Source: an uncultured Flavobacteriaceae bacterium
GTDB taxonomy: Bacteria > Bacteroidota > Bacteroidia > Flavobacteriales > Flavobacteriaceae
NCBI GenBank assembly: GCA_947500525.1
Contig: CANMSH010000001.1
Location: forward strand, 186,001-250,000
Length of the DNA stretch: 64,000 nt
Reading direction: 5' to 3'
The notes beneath the pieces are model-generated. The model saw only the letters and a program-made list of their open reading frames with translations, did no database searches and was not told where the DNA came from. Numbering within the stretch: the first letter of the stretch is position 1; each line of letters begins with the position of its first letter. Of the stretch, positions 27,535 to 35,369 are shown one piece after another. Made by a program: the position numbers and the translations under genes.

Positions 27535-28473
27535 TTACAAGATTCTATTAATTAATATCGATGTGTCGATCAAAGCCAAACTAAAAACGCCAACAATAAT
27601 GATCAATTTCATAATGTTATGAAGTAATAAGTAGTTTCTTTTTGTGGAATTTCTCCATAAGATTGTTGTGAACACTACCAATATAATTCCGGTTCCATAA
27701 AAATAATACTTCATATAACCAATTTCTGGATATGCGTATAGCACATACATAGGAACAAAGGTTAGTACTATTAAAAAGGTGATCAGTTTTTTGGTAAATA
27801 ATTCACCATAATGTATTGGAACTGTTTTATAATTCTGAAGCATATCTCCTTTTAAATTCTCAAGTTCTTTTACGAGCTCTCGTATCAATAAAACAATAAA
27901 AACGAATAAAGCATGCACAAAGATTACTTTCGAAAAGTTACGATAGTATACAAAAATGACAAAAAAAGGTAAAATTGATATCACCGCGGCGGACAGCAAT
28001 CCCGTTAAAGGGTACTTTTTCAGTTTATGGGAATAAAACCAAATTAAAAAAATATAAATCGTGAAGAATAATGCCGCTCGCCATGACACAATAAATCCAA
28101 AAACAAACCCAAGAAAATTCAAAAAAAAGTAAATATTCAATTTCGTTTTCTGATTTACGATACTGTCTATCTTTGATTTTACTGGACGATTTATTTTATC
28201 TTTTTCTGCATCATAAAAATTATTAATGATATAACCCGCAGCAATAACACAAACAGATGCTAGCACTACATAAAACAGATCAACATCAAATAAAACTTCT
28301 TTGATCTTTGTAGTGGGCGAAAAAATAAAAATAGAAGCTAAGTATTGGGCAATTACAATAATTAAAATATTGTAACCGCGCACGACGGACAATAAACTGA
28401 AAAATTTATAAAAAATAGAGTATTGTTTGGAGCTACCTGTAGTATTTGATTTGTTCGCAGAGTCCTCCATCAT
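27535..28473 (-). CDS. UbiA-family prenyltransferase (DGGGP-synthase-like)
   Basis: 312-residue polytopic membrane enzyme with eight or nine helices. The first Asp-rich motif is NNFYDAEKDKINRPVK and the second is the acidic RELVKELENLKGD. The geranylgeranylglycerol-phosphate geranylgeranyltransferase group shares these motifs; menaquinone or heme-type UbiA members cannot be ruled out. It follows mevalonate kinase by 8 nt, so it is co-transcribed with an isoprenoid gene, and the window also has the preceding PcrB step. Confidence 0.85.
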   Translation of the reverse strand: MMEDSANKSNTTGSSKQYSIFYKFFSLLSVVRGYNILIIVIAQYLASIFIFSPTTKIKEVLFDVDLFYVVLASVCVIAAGYIINNFYDAEKDKINRPVKSKIDSIVNQKTKLNIYFFLNFLGFVFGFIVSWRAALFFTIYIFLIWFYSHKLKKYPLTGLLSAAVISILPFFVIFVYYRNFSKVIFVHALFVFIVLLIRELVKELENLKGDMLQNYKTVPIHYGELFTKKLITFLIVLTFVPMYVLYAYPEIGYMKYYFYGTGIILVVFTTILWRNSTKRNYLLLHNIMKLIIIVGVFSLALIDTSILINRIL

Positions 28474-28481
28474 ACAATGGA

Positions 28482-29411
28482 TTAAAATCTATATACCAAC
28501 TCTAACTTGTAGTCTTTAAGAATGTCTTTGGCCTGTTGAAAATCTTGTGTAAAACCCAAAATATAACCTCCGCCACCAGAACCACATAATTTCAAATAAT
28601 AGGCATTTGTATCGATACCTTGCTGCCATAACTTATGAAAAGCTTTCGGAATCATAGGTTTGAAGTTAGCCAATACTACCTTCGACAATTTCTTCACATT
28701 TCCAAATAATGACTTCACATTTCCATGTAAAAAATCGTCGATACAAGCATCAGTATGTTTGGCAAAATCTTCATTCAACATTCGTCTAAATCCTTCATTT
28801 TTCATTTTATTCATGAAAAGTGATACCATAGGTTCGGTTTCACCAACCTGTTGAGAGTCTAATAAGAACACTGCTCCTTTTCCTTCTTTTTGAGAAGGAA
28901 TACCTGTGGCCTCTAAATCATCTTTTGAATTGATTAAGATAGGTAAGCTTAAATAGCTATTTAATGGATCTAAACCAGAACTTTTACCGTGAAAGAACGA
29001 TTCCATCAGAGAAAAAATTTCTTTCAATTTTAACAATTTATCTCTCGTTAAGTTTTCTAATACCGTGATTTTATTATCGGCGTATTTGTCATATACTGCT
29101 GCCACCAAAGCGCCAGAACTACCTACACCATATCCTTGAGGAATACTAGAATCAAAATACATTCCATTATTGATATCTCGCTTCAATTCTTCAAGCCTAA
29201 AATCAGCCAATTTTTTTGCCTCTAGATCACTCAAGTGCTTATAAAACCCTCGAAGATTCTTATTAGACTCAATAGCAGTTTCACAAGGCTCATCAGAAAC
29301 CTTTAAGGCTCCCTGGTATGAATTATACGGAATTGCTAATCCTTTAGAATCTTTAATAATTCCGTATTCACCGAAAAGTAAGATTTTTGCGTAAAATAAT
29401 GGCCCTTTCAT
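28482..29411 (-). CDS. Mevalonate kinase-like GHMP kinase
   Basis: 309 residues from ATG 29411. Motif 1 is KILLFGEYGIIKDSKGLAIP, motif 2 the phosphate loop PQGYGVGSSGALVAAVY, and the C-terminal GHMP motif LKLCGSGGGGYILGF. It phosphorylates mevalonate in the route to isopentenyl diphosphate, consistent with mvaD one gene upstream and UbiA directly downstream. Phosphomevalonate kinase activity is possible in principle, but the context and motif 2 favour mevalonate kinase. Confidence 0.88.
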   Translation of the reverse strand: MKGPLFYAKILLFGEYGIIKDSKGLAIPYNSYQGALKVSDEPCETAIESNKNLRGFYKHLSDLEAKKLADFRLEELKRDINNGMYFDSSIPQGYGVGSSGALVAAVYDKYADNKITVLENLTRDKLLKLKEIFSLMESFFHGKSSGLDPLNSYLSLPILINSKDDLEATGIPSQKEGKGAVFLLDSQQVGETEPMVSLFMNKMKNEGFRRMLNEDFAKHTDACIDDFLHGNVKSLFGNVKKLSKVVLANFKPMIPKAFHKLWQQGIDTNAYYLKLCGSGGGGYILGFTQDFQQAKDILKDYKLELVYRF

Positions 29412-29502
29412 CAATTTCTGTTTAGCTTAATCATATCAACAACGCAAATATACTAGATTCATTGTAAAACATGGCAATACCAATAGTTAAAATAAAGCTT
29501 AG

Positions 29503-30087
29503 CTATTCATCCTCAGACTTTCCGTCATAATAATACATTTTCCAGGTTCCTATTTTTTTACCGTTTTTGTACTTTCCTTCCCCTTTCAATTTTCCGTTCT
29601 TATGGTACTCTTTCCATGCACCTTCTCGTTGACCTTTTGTATAGGTTCCAGATTCAGAAAGCTTTGAATTTTCATAATAACCCACCCAGGAGCCATCTAT
29701 CAAAGCATTTTTGTAATAATATTGACTTTTTAACGGCCCGCTTTCGTGATAGTTTTTTCGTTCACCTACAAGAACGCCTTTTTTGTAATTAACGGTTTGC
29801 ATCACATTTCCATTCTCATAATACCATGTCACAGACCCATCGAATATTTCTTCCGTTTCATCTAAAGAGATGGCGTCCATTTGTTTGGCACCGGACAAAT
29901 AATAATCAGTCCAAACAAAACCATTTCCTTTTTTTGCAGGTTGAGGTCTAAAATAGGAAGCTTGATTCTTAGCGCTTGCGTTCCAATTAGCATCGAACCA
30001 TAAGGTGTCTTTTTCTGCCTGAGCAGAACATATTGATGTACTCAACGTAATACATCCAACGATTAAAATAAATAGAATTTTTTTCAT
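29503..30087 (-). CDS. Secreted MORN-variant repeat protein
   Basis: 194 residues with a signal peptide (MKKILFILIVGCITLSTSICSAQ). From about residue 85 it is built of short repeats of the form GxWxxYYENGKLxxxGxYKNG (VTWYYENGNVMQTVNYKKG, GSWVGYYENSKLSESGTY, GAWKEYHKNGKLKGEGKY), the MORN-variant seen in YwqK-like proteins. Probably envelope-located; function unknown. It sits between the mevalonate kinase and mvaD genes on the same strand. Confidence 0.8.
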   Translation of the reverse strand: MKKILFILIVGCITLSTSICSAQAEKDTLWFDANWNASAKNQASYFRPQPAKKGNGFVWTDYYLSGAKQMDAISLDETEEIFDGSVTWYYENGNVMQTVNYKKGVLVGERKNYHESGPLKSQYYYKNALIDGSWVGYYENSKLSESGTYTKGQREGAWKEYHKNGKLKGEGKYKNGKKIGTWKMYYYDGKSEDE

Positions 30088-30238
30088 GATTGAAGATTTT
30101 AGAATTAATTGGTTGACACAAAACTTTTCTCTCGGCTTTCAAAAAGCCGTTAAAAAGTATGTAGAATTATTTTTCTCTAATCTTCAATACTTAATGTTAG
30201 GGTAGCACACTAAATAGTTTTAGTGAAGGAAATCAGCA
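30088..30238. other. Intergenic region with two hairpins lacking U tracts
   Basis: Downstream of mvaD there are two short perfect dyads: CACTAAA/TTTAGTG (30208-30225) and CGGCTTT/AAAGCCG (30133-30149). Neither is followed by a clear T run on the minus strand, so they may slow rather than end the mvaD transcript. Confidence 0.35.
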
Positions 30239-31378
30239 TTACATCTGCTTAGCTCCAGAACCAACACTGTCGCTAATATACTCATTTTTTTGACAAAAAT
30301 CAACTAATTCTCTCTCTATAAAGTCATTAACTAATTTTTTCTCATTGCTTGGAAATAGTACATGTACATTTGCACCCGCATCTAAGGTAAAGCACACATT
30401 TGATCCAGATGTTGCTCTAAACTTCCATATTTTATCAATTATTTGCAGGGTATTTGGTTTCATTAAAATGAAATATGGATTACTCGTCATCATCATAGCA
30501 TGCAAGGTCAAGGCCTCACTCTCTACCAAATTTACGAACGCTTTTAGATCTCCATTTTGTAAGATTTCAGATAGCTTGGATATGTTTTCATTGGCTTGCT
30601 TAAAGCGCTGTTGGGCAAAAGGGTGCCCATGCATTAAATTGTGACCAACGGTACTGGAGACTACTTTTTCACCTTTATCTACTAGTAAAATTGTGTCTTG
30701 ATAGTTTTTAAAATTCTCGTGTACTTTGTGTGGAAATTCAACACCAAACAAATCAGAACTACCTTGAATATTAGAATGTTCACCCCAAACAACCAATTCA
30801 CCTTTTACACTTCTTGCAGCACTTCCAGAACCCAAGCGCGCTAACAAGGATGCTTTTTGGTAAAATAATTCTTCAGACATCGATGGATTCAACGCCTTTT
30901 CCATACTCATAATACATAAAGATAAGGCCGCCATACCACTTGCCGAGGAAGCTATACCACTACTATGTGGAAAAGAATTATGGGTTTTGATAATGAAGTC
31001 ATAGTCACTTATAAACGAAACTAGTTTTCCTACTCTCACTATAAAATCACCTATTTTCTTCTCAAATTCTGGTTTTCTTTTTCCATCCAAAAAAACATCA
31101 AATTTAAATACCTTTTGAACTAGGGTTTGTTCAAAATCAGTACTTCCATCTGGTTCAGAAACTGTAGGGGCTTCTTTGGCTCTTTTAAACTCTAAGGTAG
31201 TTTCGGTAAAGCAATTTGATAAGGTAAAGCTTAATGATGGATTTTCTGGGAGCTGTACTTCGCGCTTTCCCCAGTATTTCACCAAGGCAATATTACTAGG
31301 TGCTCTCCAAGTAAAACTTCCGTCTTCTAAAATAGTTGAGTTTGTATCAGTTTTGTAAATGAATTCGTTTCCGTTCAA
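30239..31378 (-). CDS. mvaD: Diphosphomevalonate decarboxylase
   Basis: About 379 residues. It decarboxylates mevalonate diphosphate to isopentenyl diphosphate. Diagnostic segments: APSNIALVKYWGKR, NPSLSFTLSN, HNSFPHSSGIASSASGMAALS (phosphate loop) and ARLGSGSAARSVKGELVVWG. The frame has no ATG anywhere before residue 140. A TTG at 31396 lies inside a -7 promoter box, so the TTG at 31378 (LNGNEFIYKT) is chosen; it also gives the usual N-terminal length before GSFTW. The exact start is uncertain. Confidence 0.93.
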   Translation of the reverse strand: MNGNEFIYKTDTNSTILEDGSFTWRAPSNIALVKYWGKREVQLPENPSLSFTLSNCFTETTLEFKRAKEAPTVSEPDGSTDFEQTLVQKVFKFDVFLDGKRKPEFEKKIGDFIVRVGKLVSFISDYDFIIKTHNSFPHSSGIASSASGMAALSLCIMSMEKALNPSMSEELFYQKASLLARLGSGSAARSVKGELVVWGEHSNIQGSSDLFGVEFPHKVHENFKNYQDTILLVDKGEKVVSSTVGHNLMHGHPFAQQRFKQANENISKLSEILQNGDLKAFVNLVESEALTLHAMMMTSNPYFILMKPNTLQIIDKIWKFRATSGSNVCFTLDAGANVHVLFPSNEKKLVNDFIERELVDFCQKNEYISDSVGSGAKQM

Positions 31379-31393
31379 AATTGTGATTTTATG

Positions 31394-31401
31394 CAAATAT
31401 A
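31394..31401 (-). promoter_or_regulatory. -7 promoter box for mvaD
   Basis: TATATTTG on the minus strand, exact match to TAnnTTTG. Transcription would begin about 10 nt before the TTG at 31378, leaving almost no leader. No well-spaced -33 TTG. Confidence 0.5.
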
Positions 31402-31405
31402 AATG

Positions 31406-32323
31406 TTAGTCGAGCAATTTTTTATTTTTTTTCGATTTATTGAGTGACACAATCATTACACCTACAATTACAATGGTTGCGCCAAGTATTTGCAATGCAG
31501 TAAGTTTTTCATCTAAAAATAAATATGCCAAAATAATAGTAGAGATAGGCCCTACACTTCCAATGATTGAAAAATTAGAAGCACCCAATTTTTTGATCGC
31601 GAAAGACACCAAAAATGAAGGAATTAATGTAGACAATATAGCCATCATAAAACCTAAAACATACACTTGATAGGGATATACAGTGATATCATTTCTATCA
31701 GTTATTGCATAATGTATAATCACACATAAAGAAGAAACAATCATGGCATATGCCGTGAATATCATTGCCCCAAATTTTGGAATCAACCATCCGCTACCAA
31801 CAATATAAGAAGCATATGTCAAGGCACTTAAAAAAACAAGAAAACCTCCAAGGATAACTGTTTCACTATTGTACTGTAATTCTCCCCAAAAGGTTACAAC
31901 CACCCCAAAATACGTAATCAAAATCGCTGCAATTTGTTTGGAAGATATCTTCTCTTTTAAAAATAATCTAGAAATAACAAGTACTAATGTTGGATATACA
32001 AAGAGTATAATCCGCTCTAGTCCGGCTTTGATGTATTGTAAGCCTAGAAAATCAAAATAGCTTGCCAAATAATATCCGATAAATCCAAAAAATAGAACCC
32101 AGACATAATCTATTCGTTTAATTTTACTAGGAAACGTCGGTTTGTAATAGAACGCTATCAATATATAGAACGGAAGTGAAAACAACATACGAAACAGCAG
32201 TAAATGAATAGAACTCACTTCATATTGATACGCCAATTTCACAAGAATTGCCTTCGCCGAAAATAATACGATTCCAATAATCGCAATAAATACTCCAGAG
32301 TTTTTTAGTTGAGAAAGTTGCAT
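31406..32323 (-). CDS. EamA/DMT-family transporter
   Basis: 305 residues from ATG 32323 with ten hydrophobic helices in two EamA repeats: SGVFIAIIGIVLFSAKAILVKLAY opens the first and ILGGFLVFLSALTYASYIVG the second. Such drug/metabolite superfamily proteins export amino acids or metabolites; substrate unknown. It ends 5 nt before the mvaD promoter box, and its basic C-terminus SLNKSKKNKKLLD is typical. Confidence 0.85.
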   Translation of the reverse strand: MQLSQLKNSGVFIAIIGIVLFSAKAILVKLAYQYEVSSIHLLLFRMLFSLPFYILIAFYYKPTFPSKIKRIDYVWVLFFGFIGYYLASYFDFLGLQYIKAGLERIILFVYPTLVLVISRLFLKEKISSKQIAAILITYFGVVVTFWGELQYNSETVILGGFLVFLSALTYASYIVGSGWLIPKFGAMIFTAYAMIVSSLCVIIHYAITDRNDITVYPYQVYVLGFMMAILSTLIPSFLVSFAIKKLGASNFSIIGSVGPISTIILAYLFLDEKLTALQILGATIVIVGVMIVSLNKSKKNKKLLD

Positions 32324-32395
32324 GCCCAAATGTATTTATATTGAAATTACTTCTATAAAGTAGATAGATCAAAATACGACATTCAACCTTCACCA

Positions 32396-33109
32396 TTAAT
32401 CACTTTCTAATTTGTTTAGTACAGCTATTTTATAACTCCTACTGATAGGTAAAGCCTTCTTATTTATTTCGATAAATTCATTTGTGAACGATTCAATTTT
32501 ACCAATCGAAACAATATATGACCTATGTATTCTTACAAAACTCGAAGTGGGTAATTTTGCTTCGATATTACTGATTTTTTCTCTGGTGATCACAATTTTA
32601 TGCACTAGATGAACTTTAATATAGTCGCTTAAACTTTCGATATATTGAATTTCACTAAAGTTGATTTTCACCATTTTTCTTTCAGATCTAACGAAGATAT
32701 AATCATTCGTTGAGTCTAACGACGTCGACGTTGAGTTGTTCATCTGAATATTTTCATGGCTATACTTGTTGACCGCTTGTTGTAAACGTTCAAAAGAAAT
32801 TGGTTTTAGTAAATAGTCTACTGCTTGTAAATCAAATCCGTCTACAGCATATTCTCTATAGGCAGTCGTGAAAATTATTTTGATGTTTTTGGTGATCGAT
32901 TTTGCAAATGACAATCCCGATATTTCTGGCATATTAATATCTAAAAAAACCAAATCTATTTGTTCCGTGCTCACTGCATTAAAAGCCTCCACAGCGTTTT
33001 TACATGTTTTAACAAGATGTATACGCTTCATTCTACTGAGATGTGTCTCCAGTATTTCACGAGCCATAGGTTCATCATCTACAACAATACACTTAATGGG
33101 TTTTGACAT
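32396..33109 (-). CDS. LytTR-family response regulator
   Basis: 237 residues. Receiver domain with acidic pair Asp11-Asp12, phospho-acceptor Asp57 (VFLDINMPEISG) and TAYREYAVDGFDLQAVDYLLKP, then a LytTR DNA-binding domain (YIFVRSERKMVKINFSEIQYIESLSDYIKVHL, FVRIHRSYIVSIGKIES). Start taken as ATG 33109, which lies 1 nt past the kinase stop; a GTG 12 nt upstream is the alternative. Cognate regulator of the adjacent LytS-type kinase. Confidence 0.93.
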   Translation of the reverse strand: MSKPIKCIVVDDEPMAREILETHLSRMKRIHLVKTCKNAVEAFNAVSTEQIDLVFLDINMPEISGLSFAKSITKNIKIIFTTAYREYAVDGFDLQAVDYLLKPISFERLQQAVNKYSHENIQMNNSTSTSLDSTNDYIFVRSERKMVKINFSEIQYIESLSDYIKVHLVHKIVITREKISNIEAKLPTSSFVRIHRSYIVSIGKIESFTNEFIEINKKALPISRSYKIAVLNKLESD

Positions 33110-33110
33110 A

Positions 33111-34172
33111 TTAGTATTCACTTAATTCGAAAATTTTTAAACGTACTGAAAACGTATTTTTTTGATGTGTAATGTGAATTGAATGTTTATTTGGGTACAA
33201 CATCTCTAAGCGTTTTTTTATATTATCTAATCCAATCCCTCTCACATTTTCTTCATCTCTAATAGAAGAATTAACAATGGCAAAATGTAGGGTATGCTCT
33301 TCGAATTTTAGGTGAATGTTAACTGTCAGTTTTCCATCAATAATTGTTCCATGCTTAAAACTATTTTCCACAAAAGGAATTAATAACATCGGGGCTATTT
33401 CTAGCGTGTTATTTATGATACTATTTTCAATAGTTACATCTAAGGTGTCATGGAATCGCATTTTTTCTAGAGATACATAATCGTTCAAATGATTTATTTC
33501 ATCCTGCAGCAAAACGCTCGGTTTTTCGACTTGATATAAAATATAATCTAACAAATTAGATAGCTTTAAGATCATCTCGGGCGCATCATCTCCTTTTTTA
33601 AGGGCATGTCCATAAATAGTATTTAACGAATTAAATAAAAAATGAGGATGAATTTGCATTTTCAAGAACTTTAACTCTTGTTCTTTCAACTGCAATTGTG
33701 TCTGTAATATTTTGTTTTTTAAATTCTCGTTGGCAACTACTGATTTATAACTTTGAATAACAAGATTGATAGAAACTACTATGAGTACGATAAAAAAAAC
33801 GCCTAATACTATAAAGGGTACAGTTTTAGTCAATGGTGAGGTATTATCAGCTTTTAAATTTTCAGTATAAACTAAACCATATAAAATGGAGAGTACCGTA
33901 ACAAAAACCGAAATAATTAATGTATAAACCGTATAAAGTATAAAAAATCCATATTTCTTCTTCAATAAATAATTGGGAATCAAATTATAGATAAAAAAGT
34001 AACTAATCGTCATAGTTACAGGCATTAAAAATGCCGAAAACAAGTTGACATATCTTGTATTTGTGCTTCCATATCCGAGAAAATAGGCATAGAAAAAATA
34101 AACGCCAATCCAAAAGGCTATATGCGCCAAAGGAGTAAAAATATACTTTACTAGGGTTGTTTGCCTATCCAT
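33111..34172 (-). CDS. LytS-type sensor histidine kinase
   Basis: 353 residues: four N-terminal membrane helices, a coiled coil around SVVANENLKNKILQTQLQLKEQELKFLKMQ, the His_kinase domain with the phospho-acceptor region QIHPHFLFNSLNTIYGHAL (first His is residue 175) and an ATPase domain with PMLLIPFVENSFKHG and RGIGLDNIKKRLEMLY. The input signal is not evident. A 12-bp palindrome sits directly upstream of its ATG. Coupled to the LytTR regulator. Confidence 0.93.
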   Translation of the reverse strand: MDRQTTLVKYIFTPLAHIAFWIGVYFFYAYFLGYGSTNTRYVNLFSAFLMPVTMTISYFFIYNLIPNYLLKKKYGFFILYTVYTLIISVFVTVLSILYGLVYTENLKADNTSPLTKTVPFIVLGVFFIVLIVVSINLVIQSYKSVVANENLKNKILQTQLQLKEQELKFLKMQIHPHFLFNSLNTIYGHALKKGDDAPEMILKLSNLLDYILYQVEKPSVLLQDEINHLNDYVSLEKMRFHDTLDVTIENSIINNTLEIAPMLLIPFVENSFKHGTIIDGKLTVNIHLKFEEHTLHFAIVNSSIRDEENVRGIGLDNIKKRLEMLYPNKHSIHITHQKNTFSVRLKIFELSEY

Positions 34173-34173
34173 T

Positions 34174-34185
34174 ATCTTGCAAGAT
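34174..34185. promoter_or_regulatory. Palindrome immediately upstream of the LytS kinase gene
   Basis: ATCTTGCAAGAT is a perfect 12-bp palindrome ending 1 nt before the kinase ATG (34172). It could be an operator or overlap the ribosome-binding region; function inferred from position only. Confidence 0.35.
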
Positions 34186-34349
34186 GCATATTTTTATGAA
34201 AGAGTCCTTATTTTAGCGATGAAATTCAACATTACAACTGGATTCTACCTAAATGCCCTTTCTATTTTGAAAAACACCTGTGAATTGGTAAAAACCAATG
34301 TTTTTCGCGCGAATCATCGCATTCATAAAAAAAAGATGGAGATAGCGCA

Positions 34350-34357
34350 TAGCTTTG
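34350..34357 (+). promoter_or_regulatory. -7 promoter box for the ExbB-like gene
   Basis: TAGCTTTG matches TAnnTTTG, 25 nt before the ATG at 34383. No -33 TTG at the standard distance. Confidence 0.4.
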
Positions 34358-34382
34358 AGGTATTAATTTAAAAATCAAAAAT

Positions 34383-34775
34383 ATGTATTTATCATTTTTA
34401 CAAAGTATGAAGCCTCTTATAATCAGCCAACTTACAGATAGGTTAAATGAAGGTGGAGCCCTTTTTATGTATACAACACTCCTTATTTTAGTTGCCATTC
34501 TTGTACTATTAGTGAAGGCATTTATGAAACCAGCAACGAATGACAAAACTATTGCTATTGTAAAACACTTGAGTCTTTTTGTATTAGTTTGGGGGTTTAC
34601 TGGACAAATGATTGGTTTAATTGGAGCATTCGATGCCATACAAATTCAAGGAGAAATTGCTCCCGCTGTTTTAGCAGGTGGTATTAGAGTTGCTATTCTG
34701 TCACCACTATTTGGCATGATTGTTTTCTTAATTGCTAGATTAGGTATTATTATATTAACATGGTTAAAGAAATGA
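34383..34775 (+). CDS. MotA/TolQ/ExbB-like small membrane protein
   Basis: 130 residues with three hydrophobic stretches (ALFMYTTLLILVAILVLLVKAF, LSLFVLVWGFTGQMIGLIGAFDAI, ILSPLFGMIVFLIARLGIIIL). The GQMIGLIGAFDAI and APAVLAGGIRVAILSPLFGM segments resemble the pore helices of MotA/TolQ/ExbB proton channels, although it is shorter than typical members. No ExbD or TolR partner is adjacent. Divergent from the LytS/LytTR pair, possibly its target. Its stop overlaps a 24-codon frame. Confidence 0.7.
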   Translation: MYLSFLQSMKPLIISQLTDRLNEGGALFMYTTLLILVAILVLLVKAFMKPATNDKTIAIVKHLSLFVLVWGFTGQMIGLIGAFDAIQIQGEIAPAVLAGGIRVAILSPLFGMIVFLIARLGIIILTWLKK

Positions 34776-34846
34776 TCGTAAAAATTCTATTTGTAATCTT
34801 TGCCTTTTTAATAGCTCTCGTTTTATTCTTTTCTGCAAACTTATGA
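34772..34846 (+). CDS. Tiny single-helix membrane peptide (24 aa)
   Basis: A 24-codon frame whose ATG overlaps the stop of the ExbB-like gene as ATGA. The product begins MIVKILFVIFAFLIALVLFF and ends SANL: one charged residue near the start, then one hydrophobic helix. The overlap suggests translational coupling and a possible accessory subunit. It is too short for coding statistics, so it may be chance. Confidence 0.4.
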   Translation: MIVKILFVIFAFLIALVLFFSANL

Positions 34847-34924
34847 ATATGAACTAAAACTATTATGAGCTATATTAAGTTTTGCAAAAACTCATAACAC
34901 TACGACTAATTCAACTATTTTTTT

Positions 34925-34961
34925 AAGATATTCTTTTCTATAGAAGAAAAGAATATCTTTG
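34925..34961. promoter_or_regulatory. Perfect 15-bp inverted repeat over a -7 box
   Basis: AAGATATTCTTTTCT (34925-34939) and its exact reverse complement (34945-34959) flank a 5-nt loop ATAGA. The right arm overlaps TATCTTTG (34954-34961), an exact TAnnTTTG -7 box that ends 4 nt before the ATG at 34966. This looks like an operator or cruciform on a leaderless promoter; it could also be an RNA hairpin ending transcription from the ExbB-like gene, but no T run follows. Confidence 0.6.
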
Positions 34962-34965
34962 CTTC

Positions 34966-35202
34966 ATGAGCAGAAAACTAAAATTAATATGGGATTTTCG
35001 CGGTCCTAACGCCAAAAAAACAGCCGAACATCATTGTATTCATTTAAAAGAATTTACTACGCTCGAAAAATTGTCTTTTCATAAAATTGATTCAGAAAAA
35101 ATATCAGATTTTTACGCGATTGCTTACATCACTGTAAGTGAAAATGACATGCCTATTTTTCGTGATAGACTCAAACCTCACCGAGGAGAAGTTGCCCCAT
35201 AA
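34966..35202 (+). CDS. Conserved small protein, unknown
   Basis: 78 residues, soluble, with no signal or helix long enough for a membrane. The start MSRKLKLIWDFRGPNAKKTAEHHCIHLKEF looks like a small conserved Bacteroidetes family without known function, rich in His near residues 22-26 (EHHCIH). It has its own promoter under a striking inverted repeat, suggesting tight regulation. Metal binding by the His/Cys cluster is speculation. Confidence 0.65.
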   Translation: MSRKLKLIWDFRGPNAKKTAEHHCIHLKEFTTLEKLSFHKIDSEKISDFYAIAYITVSENDMPIFRDRLKPHRGEVAP

Positions 35203-35369
35203 TTCTCAATAAATCGCGACCTTACTGTTACTTTTTAAAGCTACTCTCGTCTCATTATAGCAGTCATTACAAAAAAGTTAAAAACAACATAAAACTGTCT
35301 TAATAAATTCTTAAAAGCATGGTTTTAAAGTTTAGAAACCTTTAATTCGCAGTCCAAAAAAAACAATTC

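Noticed and set aside
30133-30149. CGGCTTT/AAAGCCG hairpin as a terminator of mvaD
   Set aside because: No T run follows on the minus strand and it lies about 90 nt past the stop, so it is not called a terminator.
34177-34371. 64-codon + strand frame between lytS and the ExbB-like gene
   Set aside because: No domain, a start inside the palindrome and the promoter box of the next gene within its 3' end; more likely a regulatory region.
34262-34639. 125-codon - strand frame
   Set aside because: Antisense to the ExbB-like gene, no recognisable features.
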